A stretch of 50,993 bases of DNA from Oscillospiraceae bacterium (GTDB taxonomy: Bacteria; Bacillota; Clostridia; Oscillospirales; Ruminococcaceae): positions 1 through 50,993 of the forward strand of contig JALFVE010000003.1 of assembly GCA_022787085.1 (NCBI GenBank). Reading direction: 5' to 3'. Under the pieces are notes generated by a model, which was given only the letters and a program-made list of their open reading frames with translations, did not search any database and had not been told where the DNA came from. The position numbers and the translations under genes are program-made. How positions within the stretch are numbered: the first letter of the stretch is position 1; every line of letters begins with the position of its first letter. Of this stretch, positions 16,699-26,146 are shown in pieces.

Positions 16699-17685
16699 TC
16701 ATTCATTAACATCTTCCGAAAGGGCTTCGGATACTGTTTCAGCTGAGGTTTCGGGTATTTCCGCATAATCCGCTCCGCCTGTATCATTGCGGACAGTTTC
16801 GGATATTTTTCGGGTTATCCCCGCAAGACGTGTAGTCGGGCGCTCGATAAGTGACGGATTTATCACAAAAACATGACCCCGCTCAAAAGCTGACAGCTGC
16901 GAAGAAAGCTCGGGATCAATATCAGAGGATTCAAGCGGGTGTGCAAGGAGTATCACCTGCGGGTCGGCGTCAAGAAGCTCCTCGGGAGTCAGAGTCAGCG
17001 ATGTATTGGCGGCGGCGATATTTCTGCCGAAATGAGCGGCATAATCTCCCGCAAAGCTGTCCCCTGTGGCGGCGGAAAAGCCGTCGGCGGTGATATTCAT
17101 TATAAACACGAGGCTTTCGCAGGAGCCTTTTGCGTCATTCAGAGCAGCCCTGAGATCGGCTGTAGCCTCCTCTGCTCTCGTCTCTCCCTCCAAGCTGCCC
17201 GAAAATATCAGGGAGAGGGAACGGTAATTCTCCCCAAGCTCATCGGCGGAACGGGGTGCGGGAATGCTCAGCACCGATATTCCTGCCTGAGAAAGCCTTG
17301 TAATGTCCTTATTTGCAATGGGGCTCTGGGTTATGAGCAGGGCGGGTGCGGCGGAGATAATCCCGTCGATATCGGGGTTGGCGGCAGAGCCTGCTGCGGG
17401 GATATTCTCCGCTTCCTCGGGATAATTGCAGTATTCGCTTCGGCAGACAAGCCTGTCCCCGAAGCCCAGCTCGAATATCATCTCGGTCACTGCGGGAGAG
17501 AGAGAGCCTACCGTTTCGGGTGAGCTGTTGAAGGTCAGTCCCCCGACCGTAACAGGATAGGGCGCTGCCTCGGTAACGGTCACGTCTGCCATGACAGCCT
17601 CTTCTTCCTCATATTCATTGACCTGCGTGCAGCCGCAGAAAAGCATGGCTGCCGATAATACAAATAGTATCAGCTTTTTTATCAT
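16699..17685 (-). CDS. BtuF/FhuD-type substrate-binding lipoprotein
   Basis: A 328-residue extracytoplasmic binding protein of the helical-backbone (peripla_BP_2) class used for cobalamin, haem or siderophore import. An N-terminal signal (KKLILFVLSAAMLF) ends in a lipobox-like FCGC with Cys19. The first lobe has the family hallmark SLSPAVTEMIFELGFGDRL, the middle a PDIDGIISAAPALLIT segment, and the second lobe LLDADPQVILLAHP. An acidic Ser/Glu-rich tail follows. No permease or ATPase for this system is in the window, so it is an orphan here. A terminator follows. Confidence 0.85.
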   Translation of the reverse strand: MIKKLILFVLSAAMLFCGCTQVNEYEEEEAVMADVTVTEAAPYPVTVGGLTFNSSPETVGSLSPAVTEMIFELGFGDRLVCRSEYCNYPEEAENIPAAGSAANPDIDGIISAAPALLITQSPIANKDITRLSQAGISVLSIPAPRSADELGENYRSLSLIFSGSLEGETRAEEATADLRAALNDAKGSCESLVFIMNITADGFSAATGDSFAGDYAAHFGRNIAAANTSLTLTPEELLDADPQVILLAHPLESSDIDPELSSQLSAFERGHVFVINPSLIERPTTRLAGITRKISETVRNDTGGADYAEIPETSAETVSEALSEDVNE

Positions 17686-17806
17686 AATTCATCTCTTCTG
17701 TTTTGGAATTTCTTATCTTTGCAATAATAATTATATCATATATTCTCAGAATTATGTGAACAAAAAGTTAAATCATAAGATTAGGAAATTTTATTTCCAA
17801 TAATGC

Positions 17807-17835
17807 TTGACGAAAAAAGAGGTTTGTAATATAAT
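17807..17835 (+). promoter_or_regulatory. Promoter of ilvBN
   Basis: TTGACG (17807-17812), a 17-nt spacer and TATAAT (17830-17835). The leader is only about 50 nt, too short for a T-box, so no leucine or valine attenuation is visible. Confidence 0.8.
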
Positions 17836-17889
17836 ATGTTTATATGCGGTATTTGATCGCATAAATCAACTGAAAGGTCGTGAAGAGGA

Positions 17890-19506
17890 ATGATTCGTGC
17901 TGCTGAAGCAATGGTTAGATGTCTTAGTTCGGAGGGCATAAAGGTCGTCTTTGGCTATCCAGGCGCGGCTATTTGTCCTTTTTATGACGAGCTGTACCGT
18001 TCTGATATCCATCATGTGCTTGTCAGACATGAGGCAAACGCAGGTCACGAGGCAAGCGGCTATGCAAGAATTACCAACAAGCCTGCTGTTTGTATCGCTA
18101 CTTCGGGTCCGGGTGCCACAAATCTCCTTACCGCTATCGCCACCGCCTATGCAGACAGCGTACCCCTTATCTGCATTACCGGACAGGTCTCAACCGATCA
18201 GATCGGCTGCGATGTTTTCCAGGAAGTGGACATCACAGGAGCTGCGCAGCCCTTTGTCAAGCACAGCTATCTCGTTAAGGATGCTGCTGCGATCCCGAGG
18301 ATATTCAAGGAAGCCTTCTATCTTGCAGGAACAGGAAGAAAGGGTCCTGTGCTTATAGATGTTCCCATTGATATTCAGAACACGCTTATTGATTTCGAGT
18401 ATCCCGAAACCGTTTCAATGCGTACATATAAGCCCACCGTTAAGGGCAATCCCATGCAGATCAAGAAGATCTGCGAGGCTGTTGAAAATGCTAAAAAGCC
18501 TCTTATCTGCGCAGGCGGAGGTATTTTCCTTGCCGGTGCCGAAAAGGAGCTTATCGAATTTGCCGAAAAGGCAAAGGTTCCTGCTGTTTCTACAATGATG
18601 GGTCTTAGCCTGTTCCCTGCCGATCATCCCCTTTATCTCGGTATGCTCGGTATGCATGGCGTTAGATCTGCAAACCGTGCAGTTACCGAGTGCGATACCA
18701 TGATCATTATCGGTGCGAGAGTGGGCGACAGAGCTGTTAAATCCCCCACCTTCCTTGCGGAAAACAAGCAGATAATTCACATTGATATCGACCCTGCCGA
18801 AATAGGCAAGAATATTCCCGTTGACATTCCCCTTGTCGGCGACTGCAAAACCATTCTTTCAGAGATCACCGAGAAGATCGGCGAGATCGACCATTCGGAA
18901 TGGCTTTCGGAGCTTGCCGAAATAAAGAACGATATTTCCGAAAATGAGGAAACAGAGGGCTTTATCAATCCCAAGGTGTTCCTCAGAAGGCTCTCGGACA
19001 GAATGCCCGAAAATACCGTATGCGTTGCGGACGTTGGTCAGAACCAGATCTGGTGCTGCAATAATTACGGCATTAAGGCAGGCGGCAGATTCATGACCTC
19101 GGGCGGAATGGGTACCATGGGCTACTCCGTTCCCTGCGCTATCGGCGCAAAGATGGCGGCTCCCGACAGAGAGGTCATTGCAGTTTGCGGCGACGGCTCC
19201 TTCCAGATGCAGATGATGGAGCTTGCAACCATCATGCAGGAAAAGATCGCTGTTAAGATAATCGTAATGCGCAATAATTATCTCGGTATGGTAAGAGAGC
19301 TTCAGACTAAAAGCTATGGCGACAGGCAGATAGCTGTCGGTCTTGACGGAAGCCCCGATTTTGTTGCGCTTGCCCGCTCCTACGGCATTGAGTCGGACAG
19401 GATATCCACCATGGCTGAGGCAGAAGAGAAGATCGAAAAGCTTGCGTCGTCTGACAAGCCATATCTCCTCGTATGCGATGTTTACAGCCTTGAGTCCACT
19501 CTGTGA
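17890..19506 (+). CDS. ilvB: Acetolactate synthase, large (catalytic) subunit
   Basis: Thiamine-diphosphate enzyme that makes 2-acetolactate or 2-aceto-2-hydroxybutyrate, the first common step of branched-chain amino acid synthesis. The 538-residue product has the N-terminal GYPGAAICPFYDEL, the catalytic-glutamate segment RHEANAGHEASGYAR, and the C-terminal ThDP/Mg motif GDGSFQMQMMEL ending NNYLGMV. It is slightly shorter than typical (550-600). GAGGA directly abuts the ATG, and AAAGG lies 12 bases upstream; the latter is probably the functional site. Its stop lies 26 bases before ilvN. Confidence 0.95.
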   Translation: MIRAAEAMVRCLSSEGIKVVFGYPGAAICPFYDELYRSDIHHVLVRHEANAGHEASGYARITNKPAVCIATSGPGATNLLTAIATAYADSVPLICITGQVSTDQIGCDVFQEVDITGAAQPFVKHSYLVKDAAAIPRIFKEAFYLAGTGRKGPVLIDVPIDIQNTLIDFEYPETVSMRTYKPTVKGNPMQIKKICEAVENAKKPLICAGGGIFLAGAEKELIEFAEKAKVPAVSTMMGLSLFPADHPLYLGMLGMHGVRSANRAVTECDTMIIIGARVGDRAVKSPTFLAENKQIIHIDIDPAEIGKNIPVDIPLVGDCKTILSEITEKIGEIDHSEWLSELAEIKNDISENEETEGFINPKVFLRRLSDRMPENTVCVADVGQNQIWCCNNYGIKAGGRFMTSGGMGTMGYSVPCAIGAKMAAPDREVIAVCGDGSFQMQMMELATIMQEKIAVKIIVMRNNYLGMVRELQTKSYGDRQIAVGLDGSPDFVALARSYGIESDRISTMAEAEEKIEKLASSDKPYLLVCDVYSLESTL

Positions 19507-19532
19507 TAATTTCTGAAAGGATTGATACATAT

Positions 19533-20021
19533 ATGAAGCATACCATTTCCGTTCTTGTTGAAAACCATGCAGGCGTTCTTTCCCGTGTTTCGGGACTTTT
19601 CTCCCGCAGAGGCTTCAATATTGACAGCCTTGCTGTGGGCGAGACCGATGACCCCGCTATTTCAAGAATCACCATCGTTGCAGACGGCGACGAGCACACC
19701 GCTCAGCAGATCGAAAAGCAGCTCAACAAGCTGGTTGATACCATGAAGGTCCGCACCCTTGCTCCCGATGAGCTTCTTGCAAGAGAGCTTCAGCTTATTA
19801 AGGTAAACGCAAGCCCCGCTCAGAGAAGCGAGATACTTACCATCTGCGACATTATGGGTGCTAAGATCATTGACATGACCTCCACAACTCTTACAATTGA
19901 GATATCCGATTCCGCTGTTCATCTCAAGAGGATGCACGATCTTCTGGAGGGCTACGGTATCAAGGAGATCGTCCGCACAGGCGTTATCGCTATCCAGAAG
20001 GGCAGCGTTACAATTAAATAA
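19533..20021 (+). CDS. ilvN: Acetolactate synthase, small (regulatory) subunit
   Basis: The 162-residue regulatory subunit that binds IlvB and gives valine feedback. It opens with an ACT domain (HTISVLVENHAGVLSRVSGLFSRRGFNIDSL) and ends with the C-terminal small-subunit domain (DIMGAKIIDMTSTTLTIEISD). The ATG at 19533 follows GAAAGGA by about 11 bases. A longer in-frame start overlapping ilvB was rejected because it adds ten non-conserved residues. Full family length. Confidence 0.94.
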   Translation: MKHTISVLVENHAGVLSRVSGLFSRRGFNIDSLAVGETDDPAISRITIVADGDEHTAQQIEKQLNKLVDTMKVRTLAPDELLARELQLIKVNASPAQRSEILTICDIMGAKIIDMTSTTLTIEISDSAVHLKRMHDLLEGYGIKEIVRTGVIAIQKGSVTIK

Positions 20022-20076
20022 TCATGCTTTTAAGGCATGGTAAACGACATTCTTTTTTCAGGATTCGTTATATGCC

Positions 20077-20105
20077 TTGAAATATACTTAATTTATCCAT
20101 AATAT
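20077..20105 (+). promoter_or_regulatory. Promoter of ilvC
   Basis: TTGAAA (20077-20082), a 17-nt spacer and TAATAT (20100-20105) lie in the 104-bp ilvN-ilvC gap, suggesting ilvC has its own transcript as well as any read-through. Confidence 0.6.
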
Positions 20106-20113
20106 TCTATTAG

Positions 20114-21142
<1,029 letters not shown>

Positions 21143-21160
21143 TTTTGCTGATATATTTTC

Positions 21161-21191
21161 GGGCTGCATGGTTTTCCGTGCAGCCCTTTTT
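21161..21191 (+). terminator. Terminator of ilvC
   Basis: An 11-bp stem GGGCTGCATGG with CCGTGCAGCCC (one T-G pair) around TTTT is followed by five T residues. Confidence 0.93.
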
Positions 21192-21236
21192 CACGTTATT
21201 TCTATCCTTTGCATAGAATGTTTCGGGGGGATAGTC

Positions 21237-21404
21237 ATGAATTCCACTGAGCTTATTTTGTCCATAACCGCCGCTGCTGCAATTGCCGCAGATATTCCCG
21301 ATAATGCTCAGCTTGCGGTGGCAGCCGCCGCTTTTGTTCAGCTTGGGGATACTCTTGCAACCATTGCAGCCCAGAGAGAGCTATGCGGCGATACACAGAA
21401 ATAA
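21237..21404 (+). CDS. Small conserved-looking 55-residue protein
   Basis: A 55-residue Ala-rich peptide with a helical pattern (TELILSITAAAAIAADIP) and a C-terminal segment QLGDTLATIAAQRELC. It resembles a small family common in gut Clostridia (possibly DUF6774; name uncertain). GGGGGG lies six bases before the ATG and the reading frame runs exactly into a strong bidirectional terminator, which supports a real gene. It starts about 45 bases after the ilvC terminator. Function unknown. Confidence 0.6.
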   Translation: MNSTELILSITAAAAIAADIPDNAQLAVAAAAFVQLGDTLATIAAQRELCGDTQK

Positions 21405-21453
21405 AAAAGCTGCTTTCCGAGATCTTAATCTCAGAAAGCAGCTAATATTTTTT
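21403..21453. terminator. Bidirectional terminator between the 55-residue gene and the sodium-pump operon
   Basis: A 16-bp stem with one mismatch (21408-21443; AGCTGCTTTC...GAAAGCAGCT) around CTTA. T runs flank it on both strands, serving convergent transcripts. Confidence 0.93.
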
Positions 21454-21462
21454 ATAAAATCA

Positions 21463-22659
21463 TCAGTGAGGGATAATGCTCAGGAGTACGCCTGCTGCAA
21501 CCGCAGAGCCGATTACGCCTGCAACGTTTGGTCCCATAGCGTGCATGAGCAGGAAATTTGTAGGATCTGCCTCTGCGCCGACCTTCTGAGACTGTCTTGC
21601 AGCCATAGGAACGGCAGATACGCCTGCGGAACCGATAAGGGGATTTACCTTGCCGCCTGTTACGAGGCACATGATCTTTCCGAAGAGAACGCCCGATGCT
21701 GTTCCCACGCCGAATGCGATTACGCCGAGAACGATAACCTTGAGGAAATCCACAGAAATAACATTCTGTGCAACTGTTGTAGCTCCCACGGATATTCCGA
21801 GGAAGATGGTGATTATGTTCATAAGCTCATTCTGAGCGGTCTTGCAGAGACGGTCAACCACTCCGCTCTCCTTAAAGAGATTACCGAGCATCAGCATACC
21901 TACCAGCGGAGCAGCAGAGGGAACGAGAAGAGCAATTATAATTGTAACGGCAATGGGGAAAATGATCTTCTCTGTCTTGGAAACAGTTCTGAGCTGAGCC
22001 ATTTTGATCTTGCGTTCCTTTTCGGTGGTGAGGAGACGCATGATGGGGGGCTGGATAAGAGGAACAAGAGCCATATAAGTATATGCCGCAAGTGCAATGG
22101 TTCCTGTGCTTACGCTGCACTTGTCATTTAGAAGCTGGCTTGAAACATAGATGGCAGTAGGACCGTCCGCACCGCCGATAATTGCGATGGAACCTGCCTC
22201 CTGAGCGTTGAAGCCAAGAGCCGCAGCTCCGATAAATGTAAGGAAAATTCCTGCCTGTGCGGCAGCTCCGAGAAGGAAGCTCTTGGGATTTGCGATAAGA
22301 GGAGCAAAATCAGTCATACAGCCGATTCCGAGGAAGATAAGTGCGGGATATATCTGCAGCTTAACTCCGATATAAAGCAGGTCAAGAAGCCCGCCGTCCC
22401 TTACAACAGCTCCGAAATCAATATGCCCCGCTTCGTCAAGCACCCACAGCTCGGGATGATAAAGCCCTGTGCAGGGAAGATTTGTGAGAAGCATACCGAA
22501 TGCGATGGGGAGCAGAAGAAGCGGTTCAAACTTGTGCTTTATCGCAAGATACATGAACACGAATGAGATAAGGATCATTACAACATTCTGCCACTGGAGA
22601 GCGGCAAGACCTGAGCTTGCAATAAGATCCTTTATCGTTTCTGAAAAAATCGAAAACAT
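21463..22659 (-). CDS. oadB: Sodium-translocating decarboxylase beta subunit (OadB/GcdB family)
   Basis: A 398-residue polytopic membrane subunit that couples decarboxylation of a carboxybiotin carrier to Na+ export. About ten hydrophobic segments are present. Family signatures include LIFLGIGCMTDFAPLIANP, the re-entrant IAIIGGADGPTAIY and the second half PLIGSAGVSAVPMAAR followed by NFLLMHAMGPNVAG. AAAGGA precedes the ATG. It lies 21 bases downstream of the gamma subunit on the same strand. The decarboxylase alpha and biotin-carrier genes are not in this window, so whether the substrate is oxaloacetate, methylmalonyl-CoA or glutaconyl-CoA cannot be told. Confidence 0.92.
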   Translation of the reverse strand: MFSIFSETIKDLIASSGLAALQWQNVVMILISFVFMYLAIKHKFEPLLLLPIAFGMLLTNLPCTGLYHPELWVLDEAGHIDFGAVVRDGGLLDLLYIGVKLQIYPALIFLGIGCMTDFAPLIANPKSFLLGAAAQAGIFLTFIGAAALGFNAQEAGSIAIIGGADGPTAIYVSSQLLNDKCSVSTGTIALAAYTYMALVPLIQPPIMRLLTTEKERKIKMAQLRTVSKTEKIIFPIAVTIIIALLVPSAAPLVGMLMLGNLFKESGVVDRLCKTAQNELMNIITIFLGISVGATTVAQNVISVDFLKVIVLGVIAFGVGTASGVLFGKIMCLVTGGKVNPLIGSAGVSAVPMAARQSQKVGAEADPTNFLLMHAMGPNVAGVIGSAVAAGVLLSIIPH

Positions 22660-22680
22660 AGGAACAATCCTTTCCTTTAT

Positions 22681-23061
22681 TTAAAATGCGCGGGTGCTTT
22701 CGCTCTGAGCGGCTCTTGCCCATGCGCTGCTTCTTGAAGGGCCGCCTGCACGCCTGATGCTGCGTATCTTCAATGGCTGACCAAGCTCCTCGCTCATTGC
22801 TGCAACTGCTGCGGCAATGACTGCGATGACCTCGCTGTCATCTTCCTCAATGACATTCAGCACGGGAGCTGGCTCCTTTTTAAGCTGAGGAGCGGCTCCC
22901 GTTTTTTTCGTACCGTCCCCCGAATTTTTTGACGATATGGCGGTGAAGATCTTTCCCATTATCCAAACTGCGGCAATGAGCAGGATAAGGGCAACGAAAA
23001 CTATGACAAGACCCGATATTACAACCGCGCCTACATAGCTCCAATCCATCTGCATTTCCAT
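22681..23061 (-). CDS. oadG: Sodium-translocating decarboxylase gamma subunit (OadG family)
   Basis: A 126-residue small membrane subunit that assembles the decarboxylase with OadB. It has a single N-terminal transmembrane helix (VVISGLVIVFVALILLIAAVWIMG), then a Lys/Pro linker. A conserved-type segment (EVIAVIAAAVAAMSEE) and a basic Trp-containing C-terminus (SSAWARAAQ) follow, as expected for OadG-like proteins. AAAGGA lies about 14 bases before the first ATG; one of the two following ATGs (codon 3 or 5) could also be used. It is first in a two-gene operon with oadB. Confidence 0.82.
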   Translation of the reverse strand: MEMQMDWSYVGAVVISGLVIVFVALILLIAAVWIMGKIFTAISSKNSGDGTKKTGAAPQLKKEPAPVLNVIEEDDSEVIAVIAAAVAAMSEELGQPLKIRSIRRAGGPSRSSAWARAAQSESTRAF

Positions 23062-23121
23062 AAATGTGATTCAATCCTTTCTTTGAAAGGCAAAACCTTC
23101 CGATTTTCAAAACTTAACATT

Positions 23122-23150
23122 ATTATACTATATTCCGCAAATAATTGCAA
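23122..23150 (-). promoter_or_regulatory. Promoter of the oadG-oadB operon
   Basis: On the minus strand TTGCAA (23145-23150) and TATAAT (23122-23127) are 17 bases apart. Confidence 0.75.
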
Positions 23151-23218
23151 GCATTTTTTCGGGCATTTCTTGTCCGTATTTTTAACATAAAAAAAATTTT
23201 TATATATAGTATATTTAT

Positions 23219-23231
23219 AACATAATATGTT
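23219..23231. repeat. Perfect palindrome overlapping the marR -35
   Basis: AACATAATATGTT is a perfect 13-bp palindrome touching the -35 of the marR promoter. It could be a regulator site, but the region is AT-rich. Confidence 0.35.
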
Positions 23232-23258
23232 GACTTTTGGAGAATAATATGGTATAAT
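23230..23258 (+). promoter_or_regulatory. Promoter of marR-glgB
   Basis: TTGACT (23230-23235), a 17-nt spacer and TATAAT (23253-23258) with TGg before the -10. Confidence 0.8.
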
Positions 23259-23268
23259 TCAACTAAGT

Positions 23269-23287
23269 TATTTAACACTGTTAAATA
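23269..23287. promoter_or_regulatory. Candidate MarR operator
   Basis: A perfect 8-bp inverted repeat with a 3-bp centre (TATTTAAC-ACT-GTTAAATA) lies just downstream of the -10, where a repressor would block transcription of its own gene. Size and symmetry suit a MarR dimer. Confidence 0.6.
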
Positions 23288-23311
23288 TTACTCCGTAAGG
23301 GAGGCGGAATT

Positions 23312-23761
23312 TTGGAAAAAAATTATAAGGACGAGCTGGTCATGATGCTTTCAGAGCAGCTGAAGGATATATATTTCAGAAGATCCGCTCTGGGGCTTGA
23401 AAGCTTTCTTCAAGGCGAAATGAAGGTGCTTTCCTATATTCATCATGAAAATTCGGAGCTTCTTCCGGGTCAGCTTTCATCGGCTCTTGATATGACGGCA
23501 GGACGAATTGCAGGTATCCTGCGCTCTCTTGAGAAAAAAGGGTTTATTATCCGCAGGACGGACGAAAACGACAGGCGGAGGGTTCTTGTGAGCATTACCG
23601 AGAACGGCAGCAGGCACATTTCCTCAGACACCGACGCCCTCAAAAAAAGGCTGGATATGCTTGTAAACGCCATGGGCTGCGACAATACAATGAGGCTTAT
23701 TGATTCGCTGAAGCTTTTTGTTAAGGCATCCGACGAGGTTTCGGAAGCCGAAAAAATATAA
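23312..23761 (+). CDS. MarR-family transcriptional regulator
   Basis: A 149-residue dimeric winged-helix regulator. The DNA-binding part runs from about 45 to 110 (LPGQLSSALDMTAGRIAGILRSLEKKG, then the wing RRTDENDRRRVLVSITENG). The start is a TTG: AAGGGAGG (23297-23304) is placed seven bases before it and the only nearby ATGs would remove the dimerisation helix. It has a palindromic candidate operator in its own promoter and is separated from glgB by 15 bases, so it probably controls itself and glgB, possibly also the divergent sodium pump. Confidence 0.88.
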   Translation: MEKNYKDELVMMLSEQLKDIYFRRSALGLESFLQGEMKVLSYIHHENSELLPGQLSSALDMTAGRIAGILRSLEKKGFIIRRTDENDRRRVLVSITENGSRHISSDTDALKKRLDMLVNAMGCDNTMRLIDSLKLFVKASDEVSEAEKI

Positions 23762-23776
23762 AGGAGTATTTTGATT

Positions 23777-25558
23777 ATGGATATGCATGAGTTTTTCATG
23801 GGAAATGTTTTTGACGCATACGATTTTTTCGGTGCCCATACGGATGATACGGGCACGGTTTTCCGCACCTTCGCCCCCTCCGCCGCCAAGGTCTGCATTA
23901 TCGGCGAATGGAACGGCTGGCAGGAGGAAAATATGCAGAAAAACGGTCAGGTCTTTTCCTATTACTCCCCCGACGCAAGAAAGGGAATGATGTATAAATA
24001 CGTTATTTATTCCCAGGGAAAAAGAACCGAGCACTGCGATCCCTATGGTTTTTCCATGGAGCTTCGTCCTGCTTTTTCATCTGTAATTGCCGATCTGCTG
24101 GATTATAAATTCACCGACATCAAATGGATGCAGAATCGGTCAAAGAATTATGACAGTCCCATGAACATTTACGAGGTACATCTCGGCTCATGGATGACCG
24201 ACCCCAACAGGGAAAACGGATGGTTTACATACTCGGAAATTGCAGACAGGCTCATTTCCTATGTTAAGGAGCATGGCTACACCCACATAGAATTTATGCC
24301 GCTGAGCGAGCATCCTGCCGACTGCTCATGGGGCTATCAGAACACGGGATTTTTTGCTCCCACATCACGCTACGGCACTCCCGCACAGCTTATGGAGCTT
24401 ATCGACAAGTGCCATAACAATAACATCGGCGTTATAATGGACTTTGTTCCCGTTCATTTCGCCATTGATGATTACGCCCTCGCCAAATACGACGGCACCT
24501 GCCTTTATGAATATCCCAACGGTTCGGTGGGGAACAGCGAATGGGGAACCTATAACTTTATCCATTCACGCAGAGAGGTCTGCTGCTTTTTGCAGTCCTC
24601 CGCCAATTACTGGCTATCCGTTTACCACTTTGACGGACTGAGAATGGACGCCATCAGCCGTGCCATTTACTGGCAGGGTGATCCTGCACGAGGAGTTAAC
24701 GGCTGCACTGTGGAATTTCTGAAGAAAATGAACGAGGGACTTCACAGGCTCCATCCCACTGCCATGCTCATTGCCGAGGACTCCACGTCATTCCCGAAGA
24801 TCACCGCTCCTGTTCAGTACGGCGGTCTGGGCTTCGACTACAAATGGGACCTGGGCTGGATGAATGACACTCTGGATTATTTCCGCACTCCTCCCGAGGA
24901 AAGAAAATATCATCACGGAAAAATTACCTTTTCAATGATGTATTATTACAACGAGCTTTATCTTCTGCCGATTTCTCACGACGAGAACGTTCACGGAAAG
25001 GCTACCGTGATCCAGAAAATGTGGGGGGATTACGATGTAAAATTCCCGCAGGCAAGGGCTTTTTATATGTATATGTACTCTCACCCCGGCAAAAAGCTGA
25101 ATTTCATGGGAGGCGAATTTGCTCAGTTCAGGGAATGGGACGAAAGCAGAGAGCAGGACTGGGAGCTGCTTAAATATCCTCTTCACGATTCCTTCAGGCG
25201 GTATATTACCGATCTGTCTAAGCTTTATCTGAGCCGTCCTTCTCTTCACAGCAGCGAGTATGACCCTGCCCGATTCAAATGGATCCTTGCAGATGAAAGC
25301 GAAAAATCAGTGTTTGCATACAAGCGCTTCACAGATAAAGAGACTACGGTCATCCTGCTGAATCTGTCGGACAAGGAGCATACTGTTTCCATCCCTGCGG
25401 ACGGTTCGGAAAGGCTGAAAGAGCTTATAAACTCTGACAGCAATATTTACAGCGGGACCACTCCCGTTATGCCCGATGTTTTCATTGCCCGTGATACGGC
25501 TTCGGACTGCTTCAACATTTCCCTTATGCCCTTCTCGGGAAGGATTTTTGACGCATAA
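23777..25558 (+). CDS. glgB: 1,4-alpha-glucan branching enzyme
   Basis: GH13 enzyme that introduces alpha-1,6 branches into glycogen. The 593-residue product has an N-terminal CBM48-type domain (FRTFAPSAAKVCIIGEWNGW) and the catalytic barrel with EFMPLSEHP, DFVPVHF, DGLRMDAIS (nucleophile Asp), LIAEDST (acid/base Glu) and SHDENVHGK. A C-terminal beta domain follows. AAGGAG (23761-23766) lies ten bases before the ATG at 23777; a TTG two codons earlier is too close. No other glycogen gene is in the window. It is coupled to a MarR regulator, an unusual partner. Confidence 0.93.
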   Translation: MDMHEFFMGNVFDAYDFFGAHTDDTGTVFRTFAPSAAKVCIIGEWNGWQEENMQKNGQVFSYYSPDARKGMMYKYVIYSQGKRTEHCDPYGFSMELRPAFSSVIADLLDYKFTDIKWMQNRSKNYDSPMNIYEVHLGSWMTDPNRENGWFTYSEIADRLISYVKEHGYTHIEFMPLSEHPADCSWGYQNTGFFAPTSRYGTPAQLMELIDKCHNNNIGVIMDFVPVHFAIDDYALAKYDGTCLYEYPNGSVGNSEWGTYNFIHSRREVCCFLQSSANYWLSVYHFDGLRMDAISRAIYWQGDPARGVNGCTVEFLKKMNEGLHRLHPTAMLIAEDSTSFPKITAPVQYGGLGFDYKWDLGWMNDTLDYFRTPPEERKYHHGKITFSMMYYYNELYLLPISHDENVHGKATVIQKMWGDYDVKFPQARAFYMYMYSHPGKKLNFMGGEFAQFREWDESREQDWELLKYPLHDSFRRYITDLSKLYLSRPSLHSSEYDPARFKWILADESEKSVFAYKRFTDKETTVILLNLSDKEHTVSIPADGSERLKELINSDSNIYSGTTPVMPDVFIARDTASDCFNISLMPFSGRIFDA

Positions 25559-25569
25559 CTCCCCTGCTT

Positions 25570-25596
25570 CCCGCATATACATATTAAAAATGCGGG
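25570..25596 (+). promoter_or_regulatory. Hairpin overlapping the TIGR04086 ribosome binding site
   Basis: CCCGCAT pairs with ATGCGGG and its 3' arm runs into the GGGGGTGGG ribosome binding site (25594-25602). It may limit translation of the next gene or mark the 3' end of the glgB mRNA; no T run follows. Confidence 0.4.
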
Positions 25597-25605
25597 GGTG
25601 GGCAT

Positions 25606-26010
25606 ATGAGAAGATCAAAAAAGGCTGTTCAGCGGACAGACAGACTGATAACTGCAGGGCTTTCGATACTGTCGGGCATTGGCGCACTTACTGTCGCCGC
25701 ACTGCTGCTTTCCTTTTTTGCAGCCTACTGCGATCTTCCCGACGGAGCTGTAAAGGGAATGTCGGGTATCGCTCTGGCGGCAGGCTGCTTTGCCTGCTCC
25801 TTCTGCACCGCAAACAGGCGAAGAAGAAACGGACTTCTTTCGGGATTTTTATGCGGGATAGCAGTTTTTTGCGGAATACTTATACTTGGGGCGTTCACAG
25901 TTAAGATATTTTCCACAGCAGGAATATTTACAAAGCTTATCATTATCGTGACAGCTTCGGCTCTGGGCGGCTTTAAGGGGGTCAATACCCGCCCTGTTTT
26001 CAAGGGATAA
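25606..26010 (+). CDS. TIGR04086-family membrane protein
   Basis: A 134-residue membrane protein with four hydrophobic helices after a basic N-terminus (RRSKKAVQRTDR). A short basic loop (TANRRRRNGLLSG) separates the two halves. Pattern and position fit TIGR04086, a family known to sit beside the SCIFF peptide genes in Clostridia. Its role is unknown; an accessory in handling the peptide is inferred from neighbourhood only. GGGGGTGGG precedes the ATG. Confidence 0.75.
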   Translation: MRRSKKAVQRTDRLITAGLSILSGIGALTVAALLLSFFAAYCDLPDGAVKGMSGIALAAGCFACSFCTANRRRRNGLLSGFLCGIAVFCGILILGAFTVKIFSTAGIFTKLIIIVTASALGGFKGVNTRPVFKG

Positions 26011-26083
26011 AGATATTGTTCAACAATTTGCAGACAGTTATATTCTTCTGATATGTGCAAAATGCCAAAAAAATCGAGAAATA

Positions 26084-26112
26084 TTGAAATCTGACGAAAA
26101 CCATGCTATAAT
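26084..26112 (+). promoter_or_regulatory. Promoter of scfA-scfB
   Basis: TTGAAA (26084-26089), a 17-nt spacer and TATAAT (26107-26112) with TGc before the -10. Confidence 0.8.
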
Positions 26113-26146
26113 TAACCTATATTATTTTAGGGGAGGATAACTAAGG

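Noticed and set aside
17686-17889. T-box or valine/leucine attenuator before ilvB
   Set aside because: The leader after the predicted start is only about 50 nt and has no specifier stem, T-box sequence or leader peptide with branched-chain codons.
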